Below, one piece after another: positions 26,690 through 35,257 of a stretch of DNA of 64,000 nucleotides. The stretch is taken from positions 39,385 to 103,384 of the forward strand of contig NZ_JMLK01000017.1 in NCBI RefSeq assembly GCF_000686725.1. The letters are read 5' to 3'. Numbering within the stretch: position 1 is the first letter of the stretch; the number at the start of each line of letters is the position of its first letter. The DNA comes from Clostridium akagii DSM 12554. GTDB taxonomy: Bacteria > Bacillota > Clostridia > Clostridiales > Clostridiaceae. The position numbers and the translations under genes were made by a program. Below the pieces are notes generated by a model, which was not told where the DNA came from, searched no databases, and was given only the letters and a program-made list of their open reading frames with translations.

Positions 26690-27976
26690 ATGCATTTTTT
26701 GACTACTAGTGAAAAAATAAAAAAATTAAGAAATCAGTTATTCTTGAAACAGGAAGACTTGAAGGATGAAAAGGTTACTAGAGGGCTTATAAGTATGATT
26801 GAAACAGATAAAAGGGATTTATCACCTAAAGCAGCTTCCAAAATTGCTGACAAGTTTAATGAGAAGGCTGAAAAACTTAATATTGTTATTAATATAAATG
26901 AAGACTATTTGTTGCGTTCTCCAAAGGAAGATGCTGAAATATATTGTTTGAAAAAACTTAAAAATGCGAAAGTTAATAGAAATATTATTGATAGAGTTTT
27001 TAAAATATCAAAGCAGTTTGAACTTATAGAGGTTAGAGCTATAGGATATTTTAAGCTTGGTGAAATTTTTGAAAACGAAAAAGATTTTCTAGAAGCTTGT
27101 TTAAGTTATAACAAATCAATAGAAATATATAAAGATATAAATAAAAACAAAAAATTGGGATATATTCATTGGAAAATAGGAGAGTGCAAGGTAAAGATTA
27201 TGAAATATGATAGTGCAATTGAACATTATCACACAAGCCAATATTATTGTTTAGCTTGTGGTGACACAAAAACCATGAAATTGTGTTTGTATTCTTTAGC
27301 AAATAGTTATAAAAAATTAAATAAAATAGATACGGCTTTGACAATTATTGAAGAATACCTAGGTGGTTGTGATGAAAATGATGACAAGCAATTATATATT
27401 GAGGTAAATTGCATTAAGGCTACTTGCTATGAAGCAATAGATGATTATGATACTGCTGCAGATATATATAATGTTTTGCTGGAAAAAATTTCAGATGATA
27501 AGGATGTTTTAGTAGGATATTTTTATAATAATTTAGGTTTGGATTATTTTTATAAAAATAATTTGAAACAAAGTATGTTTTATTTTGAAATGTCAGAAAA
27601 ATTTAGATTTGATATTGATAAAACCAATTTAGCAGCTACACTTATAGAAAAATCAAATGTTTTTATAAAACAAAAGAAATACATAGAAGCTATTAAATCC
27701 ATTGAATTAGGATTAACATATGCTAAAAATTATAATGACATGAAATACTTACTACGAGGTAATTATCTGTTAGCAAATATATATAATAAAAGCCATAATT
27801 ATAAAAACTTAGAAAGAATTTATCTTGAAATCGTTTTATTGATAAAAGAAAATGGAGATAATAATCTTAACTCCATTTATAACAAATTAGCGATTTTATG
27901 CTTAGAGCAGGGAAAATTTAAGGAATGTAAGGAATATTTATTATTAGCAGAGGTTTTATATAAAAACGTATGCTAG
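26690..27976 (+). CDS. XRE-type HTH regulator with C-terminal TPR array (RRNPP-like)
   Basis: The 428-residue protein has an N-terminal helix-turn-helix (about 8-60; LRNQLFLKQEDLKDEKVTRGLISMIE). About nine tetratricopeptide-like helix pairs (about 95-425) follow, with repeats such as IGYFKLGEIFENEKDFLEA and LKQSMFYFEMSEKFR. This is the layout of Gram-positive quorum-sensing regulators of the PlcR/Rgg/NprR class, where the TPR groove binds a secreted peptide. No short secreted-peptide ORF is evident immediately downstream (21 nt to the next, convergent gene). GAGGTG precedes the ATG. The inverted repeats upstream are candidate autoregulatory sites. Confidence 0.85.
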   Translation: MHFLTTSEKIKKLRNQLFLKQEDLKDEKVTRGLISMIETDKRDLSPKAASKIADKFNEKAEKLNIVININEDYLLRSPKEDAEIYCLKKLKNAKVNRNIIDRVFKISKQFELIEVRAIGYFKLGEIFENEKDFLEACLSYNKSIEIYKDINKNKKLGYIHWKIGECKVKIMKYDSAIEHYHTSQYYCLACGDTKTMKLCLYSLANSYKKLNKIDTALTIIEEYLGGCDENDDKQLYIEVNCIKATCYEAIDDYDTAADIYNVLLEKISDDKDVLVGYFYNNLGLDYFYKNNLKQSMFYFEMSEKFRFDIDKTNLAATLIEKSNVFIKQKKYIEAIKSIELGLTYAKNYNDMKYLLRGNYLLANIYNKSHNYKNLERIYLEIVLLIKENGDNNLNSIYNKLAILCLEQGKFKECKEYLLLAEVLYKNVC

Positions 27977-27996
27977 GGGTAAAACTTATTAAAATC

Positions 27997-29202
27997 CTAA
28001 GAAACTTCTTCGTCTTGATCAAGAATTGTTTCAACGCTACTATTACTTTTGATCAAATTCCAGGAGTATACAATTAATAACAATACTAAAAAGCTAGCAG
28101 AAAATTTATACATAAAAGCATAATTGCTACGCTGAGCAACAAAACTTAGAAGCACAGAACCAACCGTATAAGCTAAATCCATTGAGGATAAAAAGGTGCC
28201 ATTAGCGGCTCCTTTTCTGTTGTGAGGTGATCGATCAACTGCCCAGGCTTGCAGAGAAGGCTGAACTGCACCATAGCCAAGTCCATAGAATAATGAAGAT
28301 AATATTAAAGTAGGAACTGAATGTACATAGGATAATATTATAAGACCTATAATCATTGAAATGGAACCAGGTATAATTATAACGGAATGACCCCTTTTGT
28401 CAAAAATTTTACCAATAACGGGTCTTGTTACTAGGATCATTGCAACATATCCAACAAAATAGACCCAAATATTTGTTATTTTAAGTTCTTTACCATACAG
28501 CATTATATAACTCATGATTCCACAAAGAGTAACTGTAAGCATGAAGCATAATAAAGAAGGTAAAGCGGCTTTTTCTTCAAATGAATCTTTTAATGAAAAC
28601 TTTTTAGCGTCTTTATTAGTTATAGGATTCTTTTTCGGTATTTTAACACCGGTAAAACACAAACAGCCAATTACAACAAAAACTATGGACATAAGTGCAA
28701 TATATTTGAAACTATATAAATTCATGATTATTATTGCTACTACGGGTGATAAAGCCATGGATATTATCATTGACAGAGAATAGTACCCCATGCCTTCTCC
28801 ACGTTTATTTTCTGGTACAATATCAGAAAAAATTGCAGCAGCTCCAGTAGAAGCAAGACCCCAGCCTATTCCTTGAACAACTCGAACAACAATTATCGCA
28901 TCTAAGGGAAGCCAAATGTAGGATAAGGTACTTGCACCAAGAATTACTGCTCCTACAAGAAGTAGAGGCCTAATTTCAATTTTATCCATAATACTGCCTG
29001 TAAACAGTCTTATTAGTAAAGAGGTAATAGAAAATGTACTTACTACAAGGCTTGCCTCAAGATTACTTCCTCCGGTTGCCTTAGCATATGCCGGCAAGGT
29101 TGGTGTCAGCATGTAAAAAGCTAAATATATAAATAAATTTGTTAATAACATAAAGATGTAACTTCTTGTCCATAATTTTGTTGTAACTATTGTATTTGTC
29201 AT
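27997..29202 (-). CDS. MFS transporter (drug/metabolite efflux type)
   Basis: The 401-residue protein has twelve hydrophobic helices and the MFS motif A-like loop GSIMDKIEIRPLLLVG after helix 2, together with RVVQGIGWGLASTGAAA in helix 4 and GKIFDKRGHSVIIIPG between helices 8 and 9. The overall look is of the YfcJ/Bcr-like drug exporter branch. It lies 66 nt downstream of a MarR-type gene in the same direction, so it is probably the target of that regulator. No terminator is visible before the convergent regulator gene. Confidence 0.9.
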   Translation of the reverse strand: MTNTIVTTKLWTRSYIFMLLTNLFIYLAFYMLTPTLPAYAKATGGSNLEASLVVSTFSITSLLIRLFTGSIMDKIEIRPLLLVGAVILGASTLSYIWLPLDAIIVVRVVQGIGWGLASTGAAAIFSDIVPENKRGEGMGYYSLSMIISMALSPVVAIIIMNLYSFKYIALMSIVFVVIGCLCFTGVKIPKKNPITNKDAKKFSLKDSFEEKAALPSLLCFMLTVTLCGIMSYIMLYGKELKITNIWVYFVGYVAMILVTRPVIGKIFDKRGHSVIIIPGSISMIIGLIILSYVHSVPTLILSSLFYGLGYGAVQPSLQAWAVDRSPHNRKGAANGTFLSSMDLAYTVGSVLLSFVAQRSNYAFMYKFSASFLVLLLIVYSWNLIKSNSSVETILDQDEEVS

Positions 29203-29268
29203 TTATATTTCTCCTTTTAGATCATCCTAAAGATGCAAATATGTTAATATATTTATTAAAAATATGGC

Positions 29269-29703
29269 TTATTGTAATTTGGTTATGTTTTCATTGATGT
29301 GCACGAGAACTTCTATGTATATGTTCAGTTTTTCAGGTGATATATCATTAAGTATATCTTTAAATATGTCTTCTAATAGTGGGGCAACTTTTTCTGCAAG
29401 GATTAAGCCTTTTTCTGTTATATGTATAGAAAAGGAACGCCTATCCTCAGAATTTGCATGTCGTTCTATTAAGGCTTTTCGCATAAGTATATCCAATATC
29501 CTTGTTAGGGTAGGTTGGTCCTTACCTGAAATTTCAGCTAGAACCTTTTGACTTATTTTGTTCTGTTTTGATAATTTAAGCAATACTACCCATTGTTCAG
29601 TAGTAAGATCAAATTTCTCCAATTTACTATTAACATAGTGTATGATTTTCTTGTTAGTTCTACTTGTTAAATTGCCGATAGATTCATCATAAGACTTAAA
29701 CAT
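29269..29703 (-). CDS. MarR family transcriptional regulator
   Basis: The 145-residue protein has the MarR winged helix: DLTTEQWVVLLKLSKQNKISQKVLAEISGKDQPTLTRILDILMRKALI, then the wing with the DxR motif (SEDRRSFSIHIT). The start at 29703 is preceded by GTGAGG. It heads an operon with the MFS exporter. A perfect palindrome overlapping its -10 box suggests autorepression relieved by a ligand, probably a compound exported by the MFS protein. Confidence 0.92.
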   Translation of the reverse strand: MFKSYDESIGNLTSRTNKKIIHYVNSKLEKFDLTTEQWVVLLKLSKQNKISQKVLAEISGKDQPTLTRILDILMRKALIERHANSEDRRSFSIHITEKGLILAEKVAPLLEDIFKDILNDISPEKLNIYIEVLVHINENITKLQ

Positions 29704-29738
29704 ATAATATACCTCACTAAATAAATTTGTGTAATAAT

Positions 29739-29785
29739 AATTAGTACAACAACTAATTATACACACTATTTAATAATTTTTTCAA
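29739..29785 (-). promoter_or_regulatory. MarR promoter with overlapping palindromic operator
   Basis: On the minus strand TTGAAA (29780-29785), an 18-bp spacer and TATAAT (29756-29761) form the promoter. The palindrome AATTAGT-6-ACTAATT (29739-29745 and 29752-29758) overlaps the -10 and the start region, a typical place for a MarR repressor site. Confidence 0.7.
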
Positions 29786-29875
29786 TAGTTATAGTTAAAA
29801 ATTTGATTAGTATTCTAATTTAGTAGTATTAGTAGTATTATTAATACAAGTGATAAATGCGAAGGAGATAGAAAT

Positions 29876-30769
29876 ATGAGGTTTGTTAATTATAAATACA
29901 ATAAAAGAGAATATTTAGGAGTACTAATAGATGATAAGGTTATTGAATTAAATAAGATACTTGTTTCACTTGGAAAGGCAAGAGTGAATTCTATGAGTGA
30001 GTTTATAGGAATTTATAATGATGAAATCCAATATATTGAAAATAGTATAAAAGGAAAGGAATTTGAAACAATACCTTTGGTAGATGTAAAATTAAGTGCA
30101 CCAATTGAAAGACCTCGTAGAAATGTATTTTGTTTAGGTAAAAACTATGTAGAACATGTAAAAGAAGTAGATAGTATGGGAGCTTCTGGTGATGGAATAC
30201 CAAAGGCACCAATCTATTTTACTAAGGCTATAAATATATGCACAGGTGATATGGATGAAATAAGATTTTCAAAATCTGTTACTAAAAAAGTGGATTATGA
30301 GGCAGAACTTGCTGTAGTTATTGGAAAAGAAGGAATCAATATAAAACAAGAAGAAGCAGAGGATTATATTTTTGGATATACAATAATTAATGATGTATCT
30401 GCAAGAGATCTACAGGCTAGACATAGTCAATGGTTCAAAGGAAAGAGTTTAGATACTTTTTGCCCTATGGGACCAACAATTGTACATAAGCGTGAAATAC
30501 CTTTTCCAGTTGAACTTAATATAGGCTCAAGTGTAAATGGTGAAGTAAGACAAAATTCAAATACAAAAAATCTAATATTTAATATTGCTTATATAATAAG
30601 CGATATATCTAAAGGCTTCACTATAAAACCGGGGGATATAATATCTACAGGTACACCAAGTGGTGTTGGAATAGGTTTTAAACCAGAAAAACTGTTGAAA
30701 AATGGTGATATTGTGGAATGTAATATAGAGAGAATTGGGAAACTAACAAATACAGTTGTAGTGGAATAA
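29876..30769 (+). CDS. Fumarylacetoacetate hydrolase (FAH) family protein
   Basis: The 297-residue protein has a short N-terminal domain and a C-terminal FAH domain with GKNYVEHVKEV, VDYEAELAVVIGKEG (acidic metal ligands), NDVSARDLQ, QWFKGKSLDTFCPMGP and GDIISTGTPSGVG. The family cleaves C-C bonds in, or decarboxylates, acylpyruvate-like acids (acylpyruvase, HHDD isomerase, oxaloacetate decarboxylase types). The precise substrate is not readable. AAGGAG precedes the ATG. It is divergent from marR, and a terminator follows. Confidence 0.92.
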   Translation: MRFVNYKYNKREYLGVLIDDKVIELNKILVSLGKARVNSMSEFIGIYNDEIQYIENSIKGKEFETIPLVDVKLSAPIERPRRNVFCLGKNYVEHVKEVDSMGASGDGIPKAPIYFTKAINICTGDMDEIRFSKSVTKKVDYEAELAVVIGKEGINIKQEEAEDYIFGYTIINDVSARDLQARHSQWFKGKSLDTFCPMGPTIVHKREIPFPVELNIGSSVNGEVRQNSNTKNLIFNIAYIISDISKGFTIKPGDIISTGTPSGVGIGFKPEKLLKNGDIVECNIERIGKLTNTVVVE

Positions 30770-30800
30770 GTTATATTAATAATTATAATATAACTTTGTT
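30770..30800 (+). terminator. AT-only hairpin terminator after the FAH-family gene
   Basis: GTTATATTA (30770-30778) pairs perfectly with TAATATAAC (30786-30794) around a 7-nt loop, followed by TTTGTT. The stem is weak in GC but is directly behind the stop codon. Confidence 0.55.
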
Positions 30801-30865
30801 GGGCTCATGTTCCTTAAAGAATATGGGCTCTTAGAATATAAAATAAAATAAAGAGGTATAAAAGT

Positions 30866-32914
30866 ATGGTAGGTACAAATATTAATTCAGAGGAAATCGT
30901 ATTTTCTTTAGATATAGGGACTCGTACAGTTATTGGCACTGTTGGAAGAGTAAGGGATAAAAGATTTCATGTTATCTCTGAAAAATTCACAGAACATGAA
31001 GAGAGAGCAATGATAGATGGGCAAATACATGATATCAGTTTAGTGGCAAAGGCCGTAAATAAGGTTAAAAGTGAAATAGAAGAGGAACTGGGATTTAAAT
31101 TAGAAAAAGTAGCAATTGCTGCAGCAGGAAGGTTTTTAAGAACAACTACAGTAAAATCGGAAATAACTATTGATTCAGATAAAGAAATTGATAAAGAACT
31201 TATTAGAAGTCTTGAACTTACGGCAGTAAAACTGGCAGAAGAAGAAGTAAATAAGCAGACTACTGGAAAACTTTATTGTGTTGGTTATAGTGTTAAAAAT
31301 TATTATCTTAATGGATATGCCATTTCTAATTTGCTAGGGCACAAAGGTCAAGATATTTCTTCTGAAGTAATTGCTACATTTCTACCAAGATCTGTTGTGG
31401 ATAGTTTATATGCTGTTACAAAAAAAGTTGATCTTACAGTTACAAATTTAACATTAGAGCCAATAGCTGCAATGGAAGCTGCAATACCTCAAAACTTAAG
31501 ACTATTAAATTTGGCACTTGTTGATATTGGAGCTGGAACTTCTGATATTGCTATTAGTAGTAATGAAACTATAAGTGCATATGGAATGGTCGCTATGGCT
31601 GGAGATGGTGTTACAGAGGCAATAGCACGGTCATGTCTTGTGGATTTTAACTCCGCTGAAAAGATTAAAAAGGAAATAACAATTAAAGAAGAAATTTGTT
31701 ATATGGATGTACTAGGTATAGAAAATAAAGTCAATGTTAATGAAATAATAAAAGTGATAACTCCTGTAGTAGAAAAATTATCTCAAGAAATTGCTACTAA
31801 AATTATTGAGTTAAATGGTGGAAAAGCACCAAATGCAGTTTTTTTGGTAGGAGGGGGAGCACACACGCCACAACTAAAAGAGCGTATAGCGGAAAAACTT
31901 AACATACTACCACAAAGAATAGCTATAAAGGGTAGAGAATCAGTAACTGAATGTGTATGTCTTGATAACAATCTTGGAAGTACTGGGGTAACAGTTTTAG
32001 GAATAGCTTTAGTTGCCATAAAGAAATTTGGTGGGGATTTTATAGATGTATTTTTAAATAGTAGTGTTGTGAGCCTTTTTAACTCTAAAAAAAATTCAGT
32101 TATGGATGTTATAATGCAAGCAGGCATTAATCCTAAAGTACTTATTGGTAAAAATGGAAATAATATCAGATTCACATTAAATGGGTCAAAACGAGTGGCT
32201 TTTGGTAAAATTTCAAAGAGTGCCATAATAAGAATTAATGGAAACCTAGGTAGTATGGATTCTGAAATAAAAGAGAATGATAAAATCAAAATAGAATTTG
32301 CTGAAAATGGAGTGAATGCAGAACCATTAATAAAGGATTATATTAAAAATGTTTATTCTGTGGGATTTTATTTAGATGGACAGGTTAAAAATATAGAACC
32401 TATATTTTTAGTGAATGATAAAAAGAATGATATAAATTATAAAATAGCGGAGAATGATGAAATAAATACTTTATTGCCTAAAACCATAGGTGAATATAAA
32501 CAATATGTAATCAATGATTTAAGCTCAGAATTTTACATAGAGGAAAAATTGCTTAAGGATAATTATATTATAAGTGAAGGTGACCAAATACATACAAATG
32601 TAAGGATAAGCGAAGAAGCTCATGATAGTATTGAAAATCATGTTAAGGATAATGAATCAGTGAATACAACTAATAAAAACAAGGTGAATGAAGATTTAAA
32701 GGTTGTAGATACTTCAGAAATAGAAGTTGTTGTTAATGATAAAATAGTAAGACTTAGTGGAAAAAAACAATATATATTTGTGGATATATTTAATTACATT
32801 GATTTTGACCTTACAAAGATAAAAGGGCTTATAGTACTAAAGCTTAATGGAGAAAATGCAGGATATAACAATAGTTTAAAAAATAGTGATATTATAGAAG
32901 TTAAGTGGCAGTGA
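30866..32914 (+). CDS. FtsA/PilM-like actin-fold ATPase with long C-terminal extension
   Basis: The 682-residue protein has the actin-fold nucleotide motifs: phosphate-1 SLDIGTRTVIGTVG, phosphate-2 ALVDIGAGTSDIAI and adenosine motif VFLVGGGAHTPQLKERIAEKL. The FtsA-like 1C insertion region lies around 80-180. The first 390 residues therefore resemble FtsA, the membrane tether of the Z ring, or PilM. The last 290 residues are unlike FtsA. They hold at least two strand-rich repeats (NGSKRVAFGKISKSAIIRING and the final VLKLNGENAGYNN) and a Ser/Asn/Asp linker near 600. There is no C-terminal amphipathic helix. GAGG precedes the ATG. This is a clostridial FtsA paralogue, not the divisome FtsA itself. 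Confidence 0.82.
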   Translation: MVGTNINSEEIVFSLDIGTRTVIGTVGRVRDKRFHVISEKFTEHEERAMIDGQIHDISLVAKAVNKVKSEIEEELGFKLEKVAIAAAGRFLRTTTVKSEITIDSDKEIDKELIRSLELTAVKLAEEEVNKQTTGKLYCVGYSVKNYYLNGYAISNLLGHKGQDISSEVIATFLPRSVVDSLYAVTKKVDLTVTNLTLEPIAAMEAAIPQNLRLLNLALVDIGAGTSDIAISSNETISAYGMVAMAGDGVTEAIARSCLVDFNSAEKIKKEITIKEEICYMDVLGIENKVNVNEIIKVITPVVEKLSQEIATKIIELNGGKAPNAVFLVGGGAHTPQLKERIAEKLNILPQRIAIKGRESVTECVCLDNNLGSTGVTVLGIALVAIKKFGGDFIDVFLNSSVVSLFNSKKNSVMDVIMQAGINPKVLIGKNGNNIRFTLNGSKRVAFGKISKSAIIRINGNLGSMDSEIKENDKIKIEFAENGVNAEPLIKDYIKNVYSVGFYLDGQVKNIEPIFLVNDKKNDINYKIAENDEINTLLPKTIGEYKQYVINDLSSEFYIEEKLLKDNYIISEGDQIHTNVRISEEAHDSIENHVKDNESVNTTNKNKVNEDLKVVDTSEIEVVVNDKIVRLSGKKQYIFVDIFNYIDFDLTKIKGLIVLKLNGENAGYNNSLKNSDIIEVKWQ

Positions 32915-32947
32915 AAATTAGAATGATTTAATGAGGAGTGGCTATTT

Positions 32948-34141
32948 TTGAATTTTTTAAATGAAGCAAATAAAATAAAGAATCAGCTTATTGATTTGAG
33001 GAGAGACTTTCATTCTCATCCAGAACTTGATTACGAACTTTTTAGAACAAATGAGAAGATTACAGATTTTCTAAAAAGAGAAGGTATAGAATATAGAATT
33101 ACAGCAAAGACTGGAATATGTGCAATTATTCGAGGAGCAAAAAGTGGGAAAACTGTAGCTTTAAGAGCTGATATGGATGCACTTCCAATAAAAGATGAAA
33201 AAAAATGTGAATATTCTTCGGAAAATATTGGGAAAATGCATGCCTGTGGGCATGATGTTCATACAACAATACTTATGGGAGTTGCAAAAATATTAAGTGG
33301 TATAAAAAGTGAACTTAATGGAAATGTTAAACTTTTATTTGAGCCTGCAGAGGAAACAACAGGTGGTGCAAGACTTATGATAAAAGATGGAGTACTTAAT
33401 AATCCAAATGTAGATGCAGTGATAGGATTACATGTGAATGAAAGTATAGATGTTGGACAAATTGGTATAAAGGAGGGGGTAGTTCATGCAGCATCAAATC
33501 CATTTACAATAAAGATAAATGGAAGAGGCGGTCATGGAGCTCATCCAGATACAACAGTAGACCCAATAGTTATCGCCTGTAATTTAGTTAATACTTTACA
33601 AACAATAATAAGTAGGGAACTTTCACCTACAGATCCAGGCGTTATAACAATAGGATATATTCACGGAGGTACAGCTCAAAATATAATACCAGAAGAGGTT
33701 ACACTTGGAGGTATTATAAGGACAATGAAAACAGAGCAAAGGGAATATGTAAAAAAACGACTTACTGAGATAACAGAAGGCATTGTAAGCTCCATGAGAG
33801 GAAGATGTACTATAGAAATTGAAGAGAGTTATCCATGCCTTTATAATGATGATAGCATTTTAAAAATGGTTAAGGCTTCAGCAGAGAAAGTAATCGGTAA
33901 ACAAAAAGTAAATATTCTTGAAAGTCCCAATATGGGAGTGGAAAGTTTTGCATATTTTTCACTTGAAAAACCATCGGCTTTCTATTTTTTAGGATGTAGA
34001 AATAAAAGTAAAGGTATAATAAATCCTGCACATGGAAGTTTGTTTGATGTTGACGAAGACTGTATTCCAATTGGGGTGGCTATTCAATGTGAAAGTACCA
34101 TTAATATTTTAAAAAGCCTTAATACATCATCAAAAGAATAA
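32948..34141 (+). CDS. M20D family amidohydrolase/aminoacylase
   Basis: The 397-residue metallopeptidase has RRDFHSHPELDYE, LRADMDALPI (bridging Asp region), MHACGHDVHTTILMG (metal ligands), EPAEETTGGARLMI (catalytic Glu pair), GLHVNES and GRGGHGAHPDTTVDPI from the dimerisation lid domain. These are the M20D signatures of amidohydrolases that cleave N-acyl amino acids, hippurate or indole-amino acid conjugates. It begins with TTG, 9 nt after GAGGAG. It follows the FtsA-like gene by 33 nt and may share its transcript. Confidence 0.93.
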   Translation: MNFLNEANKIKNQLIDLRRDFHSHPELDYELFRTNEKITDFLKREGIEYRITAKTGICAIIRGAKSGKTVALRADMDALPIKDEKKCEYSSENIGKMHACGHDVHTTILMGVAKILSGIKSELNGNVKLLFEPAEETTGGARLMIKDGVLNNPNVDAVIGLHVNESIDVGQIGIKEGVVHAASNPFTIKINGRGGHGAHPDTTVDPIVIACNLVNTLQTIISRELSPTDPGVITIGYIHGGTAQNIIPEEVTLGGIIRTMKTEQREYVKKRLTEITEGIVSSMRGRCTIEIEESYPCLYNDDSILKMVKASAEKVIGKQKVNILESPNMGVESFAYFSLEKPSAFYFLGCRNKSKGIINPAHGSLFDVDEDCIPIGVAIQCESTINILKSLNTSSKE

Positions 34142-34180
34142 TGAATGGATATTATGGTCTATTTTATTTAAGATGTCTAA

Positions 34181-34210
34181 TTGCAATTAACAATTGTATC
34201 GTAGTATAAT
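34181..34210 (+). promoter_or_regulatory. Promoter for the pseudouridine synthase gene
   Basis: TTGCAA (34181-34186), an 18-bp spacer and TATAAT (34205-34210) precede the gene by about 67 nt. Confidence 0.55.
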
Positions 34211-34277
34211 GGTAGCTTGTTATAAATTATTAAGAGATATACGGCTTTTAGGCTTTATATAAATTATGGAGGAAAAT

Positions 34278-35231
34278 ATGAGAATCGTAATTGGACCAAA
34301 TGAAGCAGGACAGAGAGTTGATAAGTTTATAAGGAAATGGCTAAAGGATGTTCCCTTGAGTGCTATCTTTAGATCCTTTCGAAAGGGAGATATTAAGGTA
34401 AATGGAAAAAAGACAAAAGAAAAATATTCTCTTGTAGAAGGAGATTTAGTAGAAACCTATGATATTAAATCAAAACCAGAAAAAAAAGTGTTTAAGCGAA
34501 TAGATAATAATTTCAAAGTAACCTATGAAGATGATAATATGCTTCTTCTAGAAAAATGGCCAGGAGTTCTAGTGCATTCAAATGGTGAGAGCGAAGAACC
34601 AACACTTACGGATTATGTTTTGTCATATCTTTATGACAAGGGAGATTATGCACCTGAAAAAGAGGTTACATTTACACCGGCACCTTGTAACAGACTAGAT
34701 AGAAATACTTCAGGAGTAGTTATATTTGGAAAGAATTTTGAAGCTATAAAACTATTAAATGAGATGATTAGGAAAAGAAGTATAAAAAAATATTATGTTG
34801 CACTTGTAAAGGGTAGAATTAAAGAAGGGTTATATGAAGGGTTTATATATAAGAATGAAGACACAAATATATCTAAGGTGTTTGACAAAGAAATGCCAGA
34901 TACAAAGAGAATAGCCATGGATGTAAAAAATATTCAAAGTTGTGGAAGTTTCTCTCTAATAGAGATCGATCTTATTACAGGTAGAAGTCATCAATTAAGA
35001 GCTCATCTAAGCCACTTAGGGAATGCAATAGTAGGTGATAGTAAATATGGAGACAAGAAGTTAAACAGTTTCTTCAACAATAAATATGGTTTGAACTATC
35101 AATTTTTGTATGCATATAAGGTTATATTTAAAGATTGTCCAGAAAAATTCTCTTATTTAGAAAACAAAACCATAGCTGAAACACTTCCTCCAGTACTTAA
35201 AAAAATAAAAAACGATGTATTCAAATTCTAA
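34278..35231 (+). CDS. RluA family pseudouridine synthase
   Basis: Isomerises uridine to pseudouridine in RNA. The 317-residue enzyme has an N-terminal S4-like RNA-binding domain (about 10-60; GQRVDKFIRKWLKDVP...IKVNGKKTKEKYSL). The catalytic domain carries the motif NRLDRNTSG (catalytic Asp; most homologues have HRLDxxTSG), YYVALVKG and ITGRSHQLRAHLSHLG. The specific site (23S or other) cannot be told. GGAGG lies 5 nt before the ATG at 34278. It is followed by a flippase gene 26 nt downstream. Confidence 0.93.
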   Translation: MRIVIGPNEAGQRVDKFIRKWLKDVPLSAIFRSFRKGDIKVNGKKTKEKYSLVEGDLVETYDIKSKPEKKVFKRIDNNFKVTYEDDNMLLLEKWPGVLVHSNGESEEPTLTDYVLSYLYDKGDYAPEKEVTFTPAPCNRLDRNTSGVVIFGKNFEAIKLLNEMIRKRSIKKYYVALVKGRIKEGLYEGFIYKNEDTNISKVFDKEMPDTKRIAMDVKNIQSCGSFSLIEIDLITGRSHQLRAHLSHLGNAIVGDSKYGDKKLNSFFNNKYGLNYQFLYAYKVIFKDCPEKFSYLENKTIAETLPPVLKKIKNDVFKF

Positions 35232-35257
35232 TAAATATATAGTAAGAGGTAAGTTAT

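Noticed and set aside
30770..30830. Two GGGCTC copies and a hairpin, considered as a T-box or other leader RNA
   Set aside because: No T-box sequence or specifier loop is present. The downstream gene is not an aminoacyl-tRNA or amino acid gene, and the first hairpin looks like a terminator.
34200..34262. TCGTAGTATAATGGTAGC resembles the 5' part of a tRNA
   Set aside because: No acceptor stem, anticodon arm or GTTCGA T-loop follows. The sequence is explained by a TATAAT promoter box.
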